A stretch of DNA of 64,000 bases from assembly GCF_000196015.1 (NCBI RefSeq), contig NC_007974.2, positions 1,798,001 through 1,862,000 on the forward strand, written 5' to 3'. Below, one piece after another: positions 1-9,181 of this stretch (within the stretch, counting starts at the first letter, position 1; each line of letters begins with the position of its first letter). Made by a program: the position numbers and the translations under genes. Source of the DNA: Cupriavidus metallidurans CH34. Its GTDB lineage: Bacteria > Pseudomonadota > Gammaproteobacteria > Burkholderiales > Burkholderiaceae. Below the pieces are notes generated by a model, which saw only the letters and a program-made list of their open reading frames with translations, was not told the DNA's origin and searched no databases.

Positions 1-240
1 AATGTCAGAAAGGACCCTGTCACCGATGCAGGCAAGCGATCCAAGCAAGGCCGTCTGACACTGCTGCGCAATCGCAGGACCGGCGACTATCAAACCGTCA
101 CGTTCCCGCTCGCCTGGGATGCGCGCCGCATCGAGGGAGAATGGGAAGACGCGCTCGAAACGGTATTCGACGGTGGAAAGCTGCTGGTCGACGTCTCGCT
201 GGATGAGGTGCGCGCCCGCGCGGAGGCATACGAAGACTGA
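1..240 (+). CDS. Nicotinamide/nicotinate phosphoribosyltransferase, C-terminal end (partial)
   Basis: The frame is open from the first base to TGA at 238-240 and gives the last 79 residues of a protein whose start lies outside the window. Its opening motif, K-D-P-V-T-D-A-G-K-R-S-K-Q-G-R-L, is the C-terminal signature I know from nicotinamide phosphoribosyltransferase (NAMPT/NadV) and related nicotinate enzymes. It is followed by the typical acidic tail (TVFDGGK then a D-E-V-R helix). The family transfers phosphoribose from PRPP to nicotinamide for NAD recycling in the cytosol. The substrate cannot be decided from this fragment, but the tail looks more like NadV than PncB. The LysR gene begins downstream on the same strand. 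Confidence 0.75.
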   Translation, partial: NVRKDPVTDAGKRSKQGRLTLLRNRRTGDYQTVTFPLAWDARRIEGEWEDALETVFDGGKLLVDVSLDEVRARAEAYED

Positions 241-387
241 GGTGGGTCGATGTCTGCCCTGGGGCCGGCAGCAGTGCTTCCGGCTCCCTTCCATTGCTTC
301 CCAGACCTGATTGATGCAGCATGGCGAGACAAATGCGTCTTGCTGCACGCCCGCGCCATCGGCATTCGCCGGTGGCGGCAAAAGCGG

Positions 388-1359
388 GTGACCAATTCCG
401 GAGTCCCTCTCTTGCGGTACGAACTCACCGATCTCCGCCTTTTCCAGGCCATTGCGGAGGCCCACAGCCTGGCTGGCGGCGCTAGCGCCGCGCATATCAC
501 GGCCTCGGCGGCCAGTTACCGTCTGAAGAACCTGGAGCATGCGCTGGGCACACCGCTCTTCGTTCGCAACGCACGTGGCATGGATCTGACGCCTGCGGGC
601 GAGATGATGCTGGCGCATGTGCGCGAGCTGCTGCAAGGCATCGAACGGATGCACGGAGAGGTTGGCCGATTCGCCAGCGGGCTCAAGGGACACATCCGCC
701 TGCTGGCAAACAGCAGCTCGCTGAACGGATTCATCATCCCGAGCGTGAGCCGGTTCCTGGCCGCGCACCCGGCGGTCAACATCGACCTGGAAGAGCGGGC
801 CAGCCAGGCGATCACGGCGGCAGTGGCCGCGCATGAGGCGGATATCGGCATATTTGCCAGCGATATGACCATGGCCGCCGACACCGCCGGCGTTCATGCG
901 GTGCGGTACGCGGTCGATGAACTGGTGCTGGCGGTGGCCCCCGATCATCCGTTGGCACGGCAGGGGCGCATCCGGTTTGGCGCCGCACTCGGGTTCGACT
1001 TCGTCTGCATGAGCCGCACTAGCAGCAACTTCCTGTTTCTGCGCGATACCGCGCAACGCGCCGGCAAGCAACCGAATGTCCGCCTGCACGCACACAGCTT
1101 CGAGGCGGTACTGGCGCTGGCGGCTGCCGGCGTCGGCGTGGCGCTGGTGCCGCGTAGCGTGGCGGCGGCGTCGATGCTCGAGGGGCGCGTGGTCGGGGTG
1201 GCGCTCGACGAGCCCTGGGCGGTACGGGAGCTGACGCTCGTCACGCGCGCCGACGGAAAGCTGCCCGGCTTTGCCGCGGCGTTCGTGCAGTTCCTGCTCA
1301 ACGACCCGCGCGTGGCCATCACACGCGAGACAGGCGCGGCCCCTGACGCCGCGTCCTGA
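388..1359 (+). CDS. LysR-family transcriptional regulator
   Basis: An N-terminal winged helix-turn-helix (LTDLRLFQAIAEAHSLAGG through TPLFVRN, roughly residues 13-60) is followed by a periplasmic-binding-like effector domain, about 323 residues from the GTG at 388. An in-frame ATG at 250 has a good GAGGTG ribosome site but would add 46 residues with no LysR homology, so the start is uncertain; a TTG at 412 is a third option. The gene converges on the acyl-CoA operon at 1366-9181, with only 6 bp between the stop codons. Control of that operon is plausible, but the usual divergent arrangement is absent. Confidence 0.85.
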   Translation: MTNSGVPLLRYELTDLRLFQAIAEAHSLAGGASAAHITASAASYRLKNLEHALGTPLFVRNARGMDLTPAGEMMLAHVRELLQGIERMHGEVGRFASGLKGHIRLLANSSSLNGFIIPSVSRFLAAHPAVNIDLEERASQAITAAVAAHEADIGIFASDMTMAADTAGVHAVRYAVDELVLAVAPDHPLARQGRIRFGAALGFDFVCMSRTSSNFLFLRDTAQRAGKQPNVRLHAHSFEAVLALAAAGVGVALVPRSVAAASMLEGRVVGVALDEPWAVRELTLVTRADGKLPGFAAAFVQFLLNDPRVAITRETGAAPDAAS

Positions 1360-1365
1360 TTCCTG

Positions 1366-2142
1366 TTACCGCTTGCGGTTCAGGAAGGAGGCCATGTGAT
1401 GCTGCGGCTCGCCCGTATCGAAGGCGCTGCCGAACTCCGCCACACTGTTGTCGATCGACACGTCGAGCGGCGCTTCTTCCCACTCGCGCAGCAGACGCTT
1501 CTGCTGACGCACCACCTGCGGGCCGAAGCTCGCCAGCAGTGATGCCACACGACTAACCTCGACGTCGAGATCGGCCAGCGGCACCACGCGGCTCACTATC
1601 CCCGCAGCCAGCGACTCTGCCGCGTCGGCGATCTCGCCCGTCAGCAACAACCACGCGGCGCGCGCGTTGCCAATCAGGCGCGGCATCAGCGCCGCATGAA
1701 TGACCGACGGGATGCCTACCTTGACCTCCGGCATACCCAGCTGGGCGTTGTCGGCGGCGATGCGGATATCGCACGCCAGCGCCAGTTCCAAGCCGCCGCC
1801 GAGGCACCAGCCCGGCATTCGCGCAATCACGGGTACCGGGAAGTGACGCAGCGCATTGCACAAGTCGCGCAATGCGCTGATGAACACTTCCGCGCGCTCG
1901 CGGGTCAGCGCGGCCATCTCGTTGATATCGGCGCCCCCGATAAAGCCCTTGTCCCCCGTGCCGCGAACCACCAGCACGCGCACGTCGTCGCGTTCGGCCA
2001 GGCCGCGCACGGCCTGGGTCAGATCCGCAATGACCGGCGTCCCGAGGATATTCAGCGATTTCGCCTCGCGAATGGTGACGGTGGCTACGCCGCGCTCGTC
2101 GATCTCTACGGCGGCGTGGTGATTGGAAAGCGATGCGCTCAT
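1366..2142 (-). CDS. Enoyl-CoA hydratase/isomerase (crotonase family)
   Basis: A 258-residue crotonase-fold protein, the normal length. The oxyanion-hole segment (RGTGDKGFIGGADINEM) and both glutamates that catalyse syn-hydration in classical enoyl-CoA hydratases are visible: the E of GGGLELALACD and the E of LGMPEVKVGIPS. Hydration of a 2-enoyl-CoA is therefore the likely reaction; the acyl chain is unknown. It is the last gene of the minus-strand operon and follows the Bug receptor gene by 13 bp. Confidence 0.88.
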   Translation of the reverse strand: MSASLSNHHAAVEIDERGVATVTIREAKSLNILGTPVIADLTQAVRGLAERDDVRVLVVRGTGDKGFIGGADINEMAALTRERAEVFISALRDLCNALRHFPVPVIARMPGWCLGGGLELALACDIRIAADNAQLGMPEVKVGIPSVIHAALMPRLIGNARAAWLLLTGEIADAAESLAAGIVSRVVPLADLDVEVSRVASLLASFGPQVVRQQKRLLREWEEAPLDVSIDNSVAEFGSAFDTGEPQHHMASFLNRKR

Positions 2143-2155
2143 CGTGTTCTGCTCC

Positions 2156-3136
2156 TTACTGCAGCTTTGCGAAATGGATATCCTCGACTACCTTCTTCCA
2201 GTGCTGATTCTGCTCCCGTATCAGATCGGCGAAGGCCTTGCGCGTGGTATAGGCAGGCAGCGCGCCCTGCTTCTCGATGGCGTCGACCACCTCCGGCTCG
2301 GCCAGCACCTGCTTGACGGCCGCATTAATCTTGTCGAGGATCGCCGGCGGCGTGCCAGCCGGCGCGCCGAGGCCAAACCACGACGGATTGTTCATCGCGG
2401 GCAGCCCGGCTTCCGCGTAGGTCGGCACATTGGGCAGCATCTTGAGTCGATGCTTGGCCGCCACGGCCAGGGGCCGCAGCTTGCCGCCCTGGATCAGGCC
2501 GGACGACGACGGGATATTGTCGAACACAACCTGGATCTGTCCAGCCATCGCATCGTTCAGCGCCGGCCCCAGGCCCTTGTACGGCACGTGCAGCATCTTC
2601 GTGCCCGTGACGCTCATGAACAGTTCGCCATTCATATGACTCAGGCCACCGTTGCCCGACGACCCAAATGAATACTTGCCCGGCGACGCCTTCAGCAGCT
2701 TGATGAAGGCCGACATGTCCTGAGCGGGGAATGACGGATTGACCACCAGCACGTTGGGCACGTCCGCCAGATTGCTGATCGGATCGAAATCCTTGACCGG
2801 ATCGTACGCCGTCTTCTGATAGACGTTCGGGTTAACCGCGTGGGAGCTTTCCACTTCCATCACGAGCGTATAACCATCGGCCGGCTGCTTGGCCGCGTAG
2901 GCACTGCCTACCGCGCCACCGGCGCCGGGACGGTTCTCGACCACAACAGGCTGCTTCAGCACCGCGCCAATCCGCGTGCCGACCACGCGCGCGATGATGT
3001 CGGTAGTACCACCGGCCGCGTAGGGCACCACGAGCTTGATCGGCTTGTCCGGCCAGTCGGCGGCGTGGGCAAGGCATGCCGGGCCCACAGAGGCCAGCGC
3101 TGCCAGTGCCAGGAAGGTTGGCTTCATATTCATCAT
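2156..3136 (-). CDS. Bug/TctC-family periplasmic solute-binding receptor
   Basis: 326 residues with an Sec-type signal peptide (hydrophobic LALAALASVGPACLAHAA) followed by the Bug-family start WPDKPIKLVVPYAAGGTTD and the internal V-P-Y-K-G-L-G-P-A segment. Bug proteins bind carboxylates and similar small anions in the periplasm and in some cases serve tripartite tricarboxylate transporters. No TctA or TctB gene lies nearby. It sits between the CoA-transferase and enoyl-CoA hydratase genes, so its ligand is probably the acid degraded by this operon. Confidence 0.92.
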   Translation of the reverse strand: MMNMKPTFLALAALASVGPACLAHAADWPDKPIKLVVPYAAGGTTDIIARVVGTRIGAVLKQPVVVENRPGAGGAVGSAYAAKQPADGYTLVMEVESSHAVNPNVYQKTAYDPVKDFDPISNLADVPNVLVVNPSFPAQDMSAFIKLLKASPGKYSFGSSGNGGLSHMNGELFMSVTGTKMLHVPYKGLGPALNDAMAGQIQVVFDNIPSSSGLIQGGKLRPLAVAAKHRLKMLPNVPTYAEAGLPAMNNPSWFGLGAPAGTPPAILDKINAAVKQVLAEPEVVDAIEKQGALPAYTTRKAFADLIREQNQHWKKVVEDIHFAKLQ

Positions 3137-3186
3137 GTGTCTCCGTACGGATTGAATTGTCGAAATTCGAGTCGGGCCGCCTGCAT

Positions 3187-4371
3187 CTATCGCGCGGCAG
3201 CGATGGCGGCCACTGCTGTGACGCCCGTGTGTTCGCCGAGCAGCGGCGGTGGCTTGAGCGGCTGCGGATTGGCCGGCAGCATCGGATTGCGCACCATTGG
3301 CACCTCGCCCGTCACCGGATGCGTGGCCACCTGACGCAATTGCCGATGCTGGACCTGCGGATGCGCGAAGACCTCTTCCATCGTATGAATCGGGCCCCAG
3401 GGCACACCGGCGGCGTCGAACGCCGACGTCCAGTCGGCACGCGAGCGCGTCGGGAACAACGCCGTCAGTACCTTGCGCAGTTCGGTGAGATGTTCGATGC
3501 GGCCTGAGTTCGTGACGTAGCGCGGGTCTTGCGCGAGATCCGGACGCCCCGCCACATCACAGAAGCGTGCGAACTGCGTGTCGTTGCCGATCGCCAGAAT
3601 CAGATAACCATCGGCGCATCGGAAGACCTCATACGGCGCGCAGTTTGGATGCGCGTTGCCCGTGCGTTGCGGGTTCTTTCCCGATACCAGGTAGTTGGCG
3701 CCCTGATTCGCATTCAGTGCGACGGCCACGTCGAGCAGTGCGATATCGAGATGCTGGCCTTCACCGGTCTGCTGACGCTGGAACAGCGCCGCCAGCACGG
3801 CACTCGTCGCATACATGCCCGTGCTGACATCGACCACTGCCACGCCCGTGCGCAACGGCCCAGCGCCGGGGCTACCATCCGGCTGGCCGGTGTAGCTCAT
3901 CAGTCCGCCCATACCCTGGAACACGTAGTCATAGCCGGGCTTGTCGGCCATCGGGCCGTCCTGACCGAACCCCGTGATCGACAGATAGATCAGACGCGGA
4001 TTGATCGCCTTGAGCGACGCATAGTCGAGCCCGTAGCGTTTGAGCGTCCCCACCTTGTAGTTCTCCACCAGCACGTCGGCGTGGCGGGCCAGCTCCAGCA
4101 ATTGCGCGACACCTTCAGGCTGGCCATAGTCGATGCACACCGACTGCTTGCCGCGATTGCAGCTGATGAAGTACGCGGAAAGGCGCGCGTCGCTGCCATC
4201 CGCGGCATCCAGATACGGGGGGCCCCAACCGCGCGTGTCATCGCCACGCTGCGGATGTTCGACCTTGACAACTTCGGCGCCCAGATCGGCGAGGTTCTGC
4301 GTACACCACGGCCCAGCCAGGATGCGCGACAGGTCCAGCACGCGAATGCCTTCCAATGCGCGATGCAACAT
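3187..4371 (-). CDS. Class III (CaiB/BaiF) CoA-transferase
   Basis: 394 residues. The N-terminus LEGIRVLDLSRILAGPWCTQ and the following GAEVVKVEHPQRGDDTRGWGPP are family III signatures, as is the GYDYVFQGMGGLMSYTG segment around the expected catalytic aspartate. These enzymes move CoA from a donor acyl-CoA to a carboxylic acid in the cytosol. It lies between the FadB-type gene and a Bug receptor gene, so it probably activates the imported acid. It closely resembles the CoA-transferase at 48112-49335, including the GDDTRGWGPP block. Confidence 0.92.
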   Translation of the reverse strand: MLHRALEGIRVLDLSRILAGPWCTQNLADLGAEVVKVEHPQRGDDTRGWGPPYLDAADGSDARLSAYFISCNRGKQSVCIDYGQPEGVAQLLELARHADVLVENYKVGTLKRYGLDYASLKAINPRLIYLSITGFGQDGPMADKPGYDYVFQGMGGLMSYTGQPDGSPGAGPLRTGVAVVDVSTGMYATSAVLAALFQRQQTGEGQHLDIALLDVAVALNANQGANYLVSGKNPQRTGNAHPNCAPYEVFRCADGYLILAIGNDTQFARFCDVAGRPDLAQDPRYVTNSGRIEHLTELRKVLTALFPTRSRADWTSAFDAAGVPWGPIHTMEEVFAHPQVQHRQLRQVATHPVTGEVPMVRNPMLPANPQPLKPPPLLGEHTGVTAVAAIAAAR

Positions 4372-4420
4372 TGTGACTCCAGATTTTCGTGTTCAGATTC
4401 AGGGGGGGTGCGGCGTGAAC

Positions 4421-6568
4421 TCAACGTGGACCGTCGAAAGTCTGCCGGCCTTCTGCGACCAACCGCTCGAGCAGTGGCGCAGGCTCCCAATGGGCACCGT
4501 GCACGTCCTGCAACGCGCGGATACGGGCCAGCACGTGCGCCAGACCGAGCGTTTCCGCATAGAACATGGGGCCGCCACGCCACGCCGGAAAGCCGTAGCC
4601 ATGCACGTACACCACGTCGATATCGGAAGCGCGCTGCGCGATGCCCTCGTCCAGGATGCGCGCGCCTTCATTGATCAGCGCCAGCATGCAGCGCTCGACG
4701 ATCTCCTCGTCGGCAACCGGTCGCCGCGTAATGCCTGCCTCGCGCGCGCACTCTTCGATCAACGCGTCGATCTGCGGGTCGGGGATCGGCGTGCGACTGC
4801 CGGGTTCGTAGCGGTAGTAGCCACCGTTGGTCTTCTGCCCGAACCGGCCCAGTTCGCAGATTCGATCGGCCACCGCCGAATACCGCAGGTGCGCCGGCCG
4901 CGTCGGCGCCAGCCGCTTCCGCGTGGCCCAGTTGATGTCCATGCCGGCCAAATCCGCCATCGTCAGCGGGCCCATCGCCATGCCGAACTGCGTCAATGCG
5001 CGATCGACCTGCAGTGGCGATGCGCCCTCTTCCAACAGGAAGCCGGCCTCCCGCCAGTAAGGCGTCAGCATCCGGTTGCCGACAAACCCTTCGCACACCC
5101 GCACCAGCACCGGAATCTTTCGGATGCGCTGCGCCATCGCCATGCACGACGCGATGACGTCGGCGCGGGTCGCCTGTCCACGCACGACTTCCAGCAGCTT
5201 CATCACGTTCGCCGGGCTGAAAAAATGCAGGCCGATCACGTCGCCCGGGCGTTTGGTCGACGCCGCGATCGTGTCGATGTTCAACCGCGACGTATTCGTC
5301 GCCAGGATGGCCGACGGCTTGCACAGCGCGTCCAGACGCTCGAAGATGGCCTGCTTCACGGCCATGTCCTCGAACACGGCTTCGACCACCAGATCGGCAT
5401 CGGCCACGGCCTCGAACGCCAGCGTCGGCGTTATGCGCCCCATGCACGCGTCAATCTGCTGCGGCGCCAGCTTGCCTTTCGCGGCGGTGATCTCGTAGTT
5501 GCGGCGGATCAGTGCCATGCCGCGGTCCAGCGCGGCCTGCTCGCGTTCGATCAGCATGACCGGAATGCCTGCGTTGACGAACGACATTGCGATGCCGACG
5601 CCCATCGTCCCGGAACCGATGACGGCGACACGTTCGATCGGCCGCAGCGCCAGTCCCTTCCCTTCGGCAAACTTCGGCGCCTCGCGCTCGGCGAAGAAAA
5701 TATGGCGCAGCGCCTTCGACTCGTTGCCCGCAACAAGCGCCTCGAACTGGGCGCGCTCGAATGCCAGCCCGTCGGCAATCGGCAGCTGCGTCGCGGCTTC
5801 GACGCACCGGATGCACGCATTCTGCGCGAGCGCATTGCGTGCCTTGCCGTTGATCGCGGCAATCCGCGCCCCGAAATCGACATCGCCGCTCGCCTTGACG
5901 GCCAACGCACTGGCAACCGGATGCGCCACCGCACGGGCGGCAGCACTCCGGCAAAAGTCGATCGCCAGTGCGACAACAGGTCCAGCATCCCGTGTGCCGC
6001 TCGGCCTCGCGTCTGCTACCGCATCGGCAAGACCGATGCGCGCGGCGGCTTCGCCGCTGACGGACGCCCCTTGCTGAACCATGTCCAGCGCCTGTTCCAC
6101 ACCAACGAGCCGTGGCAGCCGCTGGGTACCGCCGCCACCGGGCACGAGCCCGAGGTTGACCTCTGGCAGACCCAGGCTGGCGTCGGATGCCACCACGCGA
6201 TAGTGGCATCCCATGGCCAGCTCCAGGCCACCACCGAGCGCCACGCCGTGTATCGCAGCCACCACGGGCTTGCTCGCCGATTCGATCAGCGCCAGCACAT
6301 CGCGCGTAAGCGGCCGGGCGGTCGCGGCAGGCGTATTGAACTGCCGGATGTCCGCGCCGCCGCAAAACGCCTTGCCGGCGCCTGCCAGCACAACCCCGGC
6401 CACGGTGGCATCCTGCAGCGCGCGCGTGATCCCGGCGTGCAGGCCGGCGCGGGTGCTATCGCCCAGGCCGTTCACCGGCGGGTTGTCGAGCCACAGCACG
6501 GCGATATCGCCCTGCTGTTGCCAGCTCACGGTGGAAGAAAGAGGAATGGATTCGATTGCCTGGGACAT
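4421..6568 (-). CDS. Bifunctional enoyl-CoA hydratase/3-hydroxyacyl-CoA dehydrogenase (FadB/peroxisomal type)
   Basis: 715 residues. The first ~190 form a crotonase domain with both catalytic glutamates ([10 protein letters not shown] and [20 protein letters not shown]). A Rossmann domain starts near residue 310 ([17 protein letters not shown]), with the dehydrogenase motif [17 protein letters not shown], followed by the C-terminal 3HCDH domains. The length matches the peroxisomal-type multifunctional enzyme. It would hydrate enoyl-CoA and oxidise the 3-hydroxyacyl-CoA with NAD. It lies between the thiolase-like and CoA-transferase genes of the same operon. Confidence 0.93.
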   Translation of the reverse strand: MSQAIESIPLSSTVSWQQQGDIAVLWLDNPPVNGLGDSTRAGLHAGITRALQDATVAGVVLAGAGKAFCGGADIRQFNTPAATARPLTRDVLALIESASKPVVAAIHGVALGGGLELAMGCHYRVVASDASLGLPEVNLGLVPGGGGTQRLPRLVGVEQALDMVQQGASVSGEAAARIGLADAVADARPSGTRDAGPVVALAIDFCRSAAARAVAHPVASALAVKASGDVDFGARIAAINGKARNALAQNACIRCVEAATQLPIADGLAFERAQFEALVAGNESKALRHIFFAEREAPKFAEGKGLALRPIERVAVIGSGTMGVGIAMSFVNAGIPVMLIEREQAALDRGMALIRRNYEITAAKGKLAPQQIDACMGRITPTLAFEAVADADLVVEAVFEDMAVKQAIFERLDALCKPSAILATNTSRLNIDTIAASTKRPGDVIGLHFFSPANVMKLLEVVRGQATRADVIASCMAMAQRIRKIPVLVRVCEGFVGNRMLTPYWREAGFLLEEGASPLQVDRALTQFGMAMGPLTMADLAGMDINWATRKRLAPTRPAHLRYSAVADRICELGRFGQKTNGGYYRYEPGSRTPIPDPQIDALIEECAREAGITRRPVADEEIVERCMLALINEGARILDEGIAQRASDIDVVYVHGYGFPAWRGGPMFYAETLGLAHVLARIRALQDVHGAHWEPAPLLERLVAEGRQTFDGPR

Positions 6569-6612
6569 TGCTGCGATCTCGACTGCGGTTCTTTGTTAGG
6601 CTGGTTTGGCCT

Positions 6613-7785
6613 TTATTGGCTGGATGCCAGGATGGCGGTGGCCTGGCTGGACAGCACACCACCATTGCCGTGCACTAGCGCCGTTTCCACCTTGCTGACC
6701 TGCCGCTCGCCGGCCTCGCCGCGCAACTGGCTGACGGCTTCGATCACAAGGAAAATGCTGTACATGCCCGGGTGGGTGCACGACAGCCCGCCACCATTGG
6801 TGTTCATCGGGAAATCGCCGCCCGGCGCGATGCGGCCGCCCGAGATGAATGCACCGCCCTCACCTTTCGCGCAGAAGCCCAGGTCTTCCAGAAACAGGAT
6901 CGGGTTGATCGTGAAAGCGTCATAAAGCTCCACCACGTCGATATCGGCAGGCGTCAGGCCCGCCTGCGCAAATGCCTTGCGGCCCGAGTCGATGGCCGGC
7001 GTGCGCGTCAGATCGTCCATGCAGGAAATCTGCCGATGCCAGTGCGCGTGTCCGACACCGAGCACATAGACCGGCTTCGCATGAAGACCCCGGGCACGGT
7101 CCGCGCGCGTGACGACAAAAGCGCCGGCGCCATCGGTCACCAGACAGCAATCGCGCACCGTCAGCGGGTCGGACACCATCTTGGCGTTGATCACATCGTC
7201 GACCGTCAATGGGTCGCGCATGAAGGCGTCGGGATTGCGCTGCGCCCACTGCCGCGCCGCCACCGCCACTTCGGCCAGTTGCGTGCGCGTGGTGCCGAAC
7301 TCATGCATATGCCGGGCCGCGGCCAGCGCATAGCTGGTGACGGGGTTGAACGGCTTGTACGGATGCTCGTACGGCTGCGGGTCGAGTTCGGCGCGCATCG
7401 CGTTGACGCGCGAACTACTGGGAATGCTGCGAGGATTGCTGCCGTAGCAGATCAGCACGTTGTCGCATTCGCCCGCCTCGATCGCCATGGCGGCGATGCG
7501 AACATCCGCGATGAACGACGATCCGCCGAACATCGTGCTATCGGAGAACCGGGGCCGGATGCCGAGGTACTCTGACATGCGCATCACCCACCAGGGCGAC
7601 GTCAGGCTCGACGTGACAATGCCGTCGATATCGGCCATGCGCAGTCCGCTGGCCGCCACCGCGCGGTGCGCGGCCTGGGCGATGATTTCCTGCTCCGTGC
7701 GGCCACCTGCATGACCGAGCCCCGCCAGTCCCGTGCCCAGAATCGCCACGCCACCACGATCGGTGGCCTTCAATGCCGCGCTCAT
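6613..7785 (-). CDS. Thiolase-like protein of the SCP-x/Ltp type
   Basis: 390 residues. The ATG at 7785 overlaps the DUF35 stop in an ATGA junction; the frame is open further upstream, but only inside the neighbouring gene. Family marks are AILGTGLAGLGHAGGRTE near the start, VELYDAFTINPILFLEDLG, PMNTNGGGLSCTHPGMYS and the closing LVHGNGG. Where a classical thiolase has its nucleophilic cysteine this protein reads MFGGSSFIADVRIAA, with serines. Together with the DUF35 partner this recalls Ltp2-type retro-aldolases of steroid side-chain degradation, so C-C cleavage by retro-aldol chemistry is an alternative to thiolysis. This is inference. Confidence 0.85.
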   Translation of the reverse strand: MSAALKATDRGGVAILGTGLAGLGHAGGRTEQEIIAQAAHRAVAASGLRMADIDGIVTSSLTSPWWVMRMSEYLGIRPRFSDSTMFGGSSFIADVRIAAMAIEAGECDNVLICYGSNPRSIPSSSRVNAMRAELDPQPYEHPYKPFNPVTSYALAAARHMHEFGTTRTQLAEVAVAARQWAQRNPDAFMRDPLTVDDVINAKMVSDPLTVRDCCLVTDGAGAFVVTRADRARGLHAKPVYVLGVGHAHWHRQISCMDDLTRTPAIDSGRKAFAQAGLTPADIDVVELYDAFTINPILFLEDLGFCAKGEGGAFISGGRIAPGGDFPMNTNGGGLSCTHPGMYSIFLVIEAVSQLRGEAGERQVSKVETALVHGNGGVLSSQATAILASSQ

Positions 7786-8180
7786 TGTCGCTCCCCGGCC
7801 GGCGCGAACACCAGCAATGCGTCCTCGCCCTTGCGCTGCACCTGCGCCCTGACGCGGTGCCCGATCCTCACCGCGTCGGGATCCACACCGATCACGCAGC
7901 TCATCATGCGCGGCCCCTCGTCGAGATCGACCAGGCACACGTTGTAATCCCCGTCCTTTTTGCGCACGACCGTGGTCGAGTACACGGTGCCAAGACCGCT
8001 CGGCGCGGCCCACTGCAACGCTACGGAGCCGCAATGAGGGCAAACGACGCGCGGAAAGAAGTGATGCCGGCCGCAGTCGCGGCACTGGGGGATTTCGAAC
8101 ACGCCTTCGGAGAGGCGCTGGAAGTAGTGGGCGTCGGCAGACGTGGTTGCCGGGTCGCCGGATGGAGGTGCAATCGTCAT
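7782..8180 (-). CDS. Zn-ribbon/OB-fold (DUF35) acyl-CoA partner protein
   Basis: 132 residues. An N-terminal rubredoxin-like zinc ribbon has four cysteines (CRDCGRHHFFPRVVCPHCG), followed by a DUF35 OB-fold domain (GTVYSTTVVRKKDGDYNVCLVDLDEGPRMMS). Such proteins form complexes with SCP-x-type thiolases or aldolases and are needed for their activity or for acyl-CoA binding. The 4-bp ATGA overlap with the thiolase-like gene implies translational coupling and a stoichiometric complex. The frame is open upstream of 8180, but that part runs into the Bug gene and shows no homology. Confidence 0.9.
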   Translation of the reverse strand: MTIAPPSGDPATTSADAHYFQRLSEGVFEIPQCRDCGRHHFFPRVVCPHCGSVALQWAAPSGLGTVYSTTVVRKKDGDYNVCLVDLDEGPRMMSCVIGVDPDAVRIGHRVRAQVQRKGEDALLVFAPAGERQ

Positions 8181-8188
8181 GGGGCCCC

Positions 8189-9181
8189 TTACTGCTCGAT
8201 CTGCACGCCGGTGATCTTGACCATGTTCTGCCACTTGGCCACTTCGGTCTCGACGTACTTGCGGAATTCGGCCGGATTCAGATTGCCCGCCGCCTCGGCG
8301 TTCTGCTTCTTGAGTTTCGCCACCATGTCGGGCGACGACATGATCCGGTTCACCTCGGTATTCAGGCGCGTGACGATGGCGGCCGGCGTCCCGGTCGGTG
8401 CGTACAGCCCCAGCCAGGTATAGGCGTCGAAGTTCTTGTACCCGGCCTCGGCAATCGTCGGCACATCGGGGAACAGCTTGCTGCGTTCCAGGCTGGTCAC
8501 GGCGATCGGACGCAGCTTGCCGGCGGCGATGAACGCGGAGACGCTCATCGAATCCTGGAACACCACCGGAATCTGGCCGGCCACGGCATCGCTGGTGGAG
8601 GGCGACGCGCCCTTGTATGGCACGTGTACCAGCGGCGCGCCGGTCATATGGCGGAACAGCTCGCCCGCGAGGTGGGTGGAGCCTCCCACGCCTGCGGAAC
8701 CATAGGGCACGCTGCCCTGGGCCTTGGCCCACGTCACGAACTCGGGCACGGTATGCGCCGGCACAGAGGGGTTCACCACGAGCATGTTCGGCGCCTTGGC
8801 GATCAGAGCAATCGGCTCGAAATCCAGGACCGGGCGATACCGCACGGTCTTCTGCACGGCCGGCCCAATCACGTGCCCGGTGGCGCTAAGCAGCAGCGTG
8901 TAGCCGTCATTCGGCTTGCGGGCAACGTATTCCGTGGCGAGTTGTCCGGCCGCGCCGGGGCGGTTCTCCACCACGAAGCTCTGCTTGAACGTCTGGCTCA
9001 GCTCGGCCGCGAGCATCCGGCCAACGATATCGGTCATGCCGCCGGGCGCGAACGCCACCACGATCGTGACCGGCTTGGTCGGCCACGTATCGGCATGTGC
9101 CGGAGCCAGGGAAGTACCGCCTAGTGCGAATGAAAAGCCAATGGCCGCCATGAGGCGACGGCGCCGAAAGCCATGTTGCAT
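8189..9181 (-). CDS. Bug/TctC-family periplasmic solute-binding receptor
   Basis: 330 residues. The arginine-rich N-terminus (FRRRRLMAAIG) precedes a hydrophobic segment and the Bug opening WPTKPVTIVVAFAPGGMTDIVG; the internal VPYKGASPSTSDAVAGQIPVV-type segment is present. It is the first gene of the minus-strand operon, 8 bp before the DUF35 gene, and the second Bug receptor of the same operon (the other is at 2156-3136). No tripartite transporter membrane subunits are present. Confidence 0.92.
   Translation of the reverse strand: MQHGFRRRRLMAAIGFSFALGGTSLAPAHADTWPTKPVTIVVAFAPGGMTDIVGRMLAAELSQTFKQSFVVENRPGAAGQLATEYVARKPNDGYTLLLSATGHVIGPAVQKTVRYRPVLDFEPIALIAKAPNMLVVNPSVPAHTVPEFVTWAKAQGSVPYGSAGVGGSTHLAGELFRHMTGAPLVHVPYKGASPSTSDAVAGQIPVVFQDSMSVSAFIAAGKLRPIAVTSLERSKLFPDVPTIAEAGYKNFDAYTWLGLYAPTGTPAAIVTRLNTEVNRIMSSPDMVAKLKKQNAEAAGNLNPAEFRKYVETEVAKWQNMVKITGVQIEQ

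Noticed and set aside
250..387. N-terminal extension of the first LysR protein from ATG 250
   Set aside because: It has a good ribosome site, but 46 residues before the helix-turn-helix are unlike LysR proteins. It is kept as an alternative only.
4133..6925. Long open frame on the plus strand opposite the FadB-type gene
   Set aside because: It is Arg/His/Gln-rich, resembles no protein and mirrors a gene with full catalytic motifs; such antisense frames are common in GC-rich DNA.
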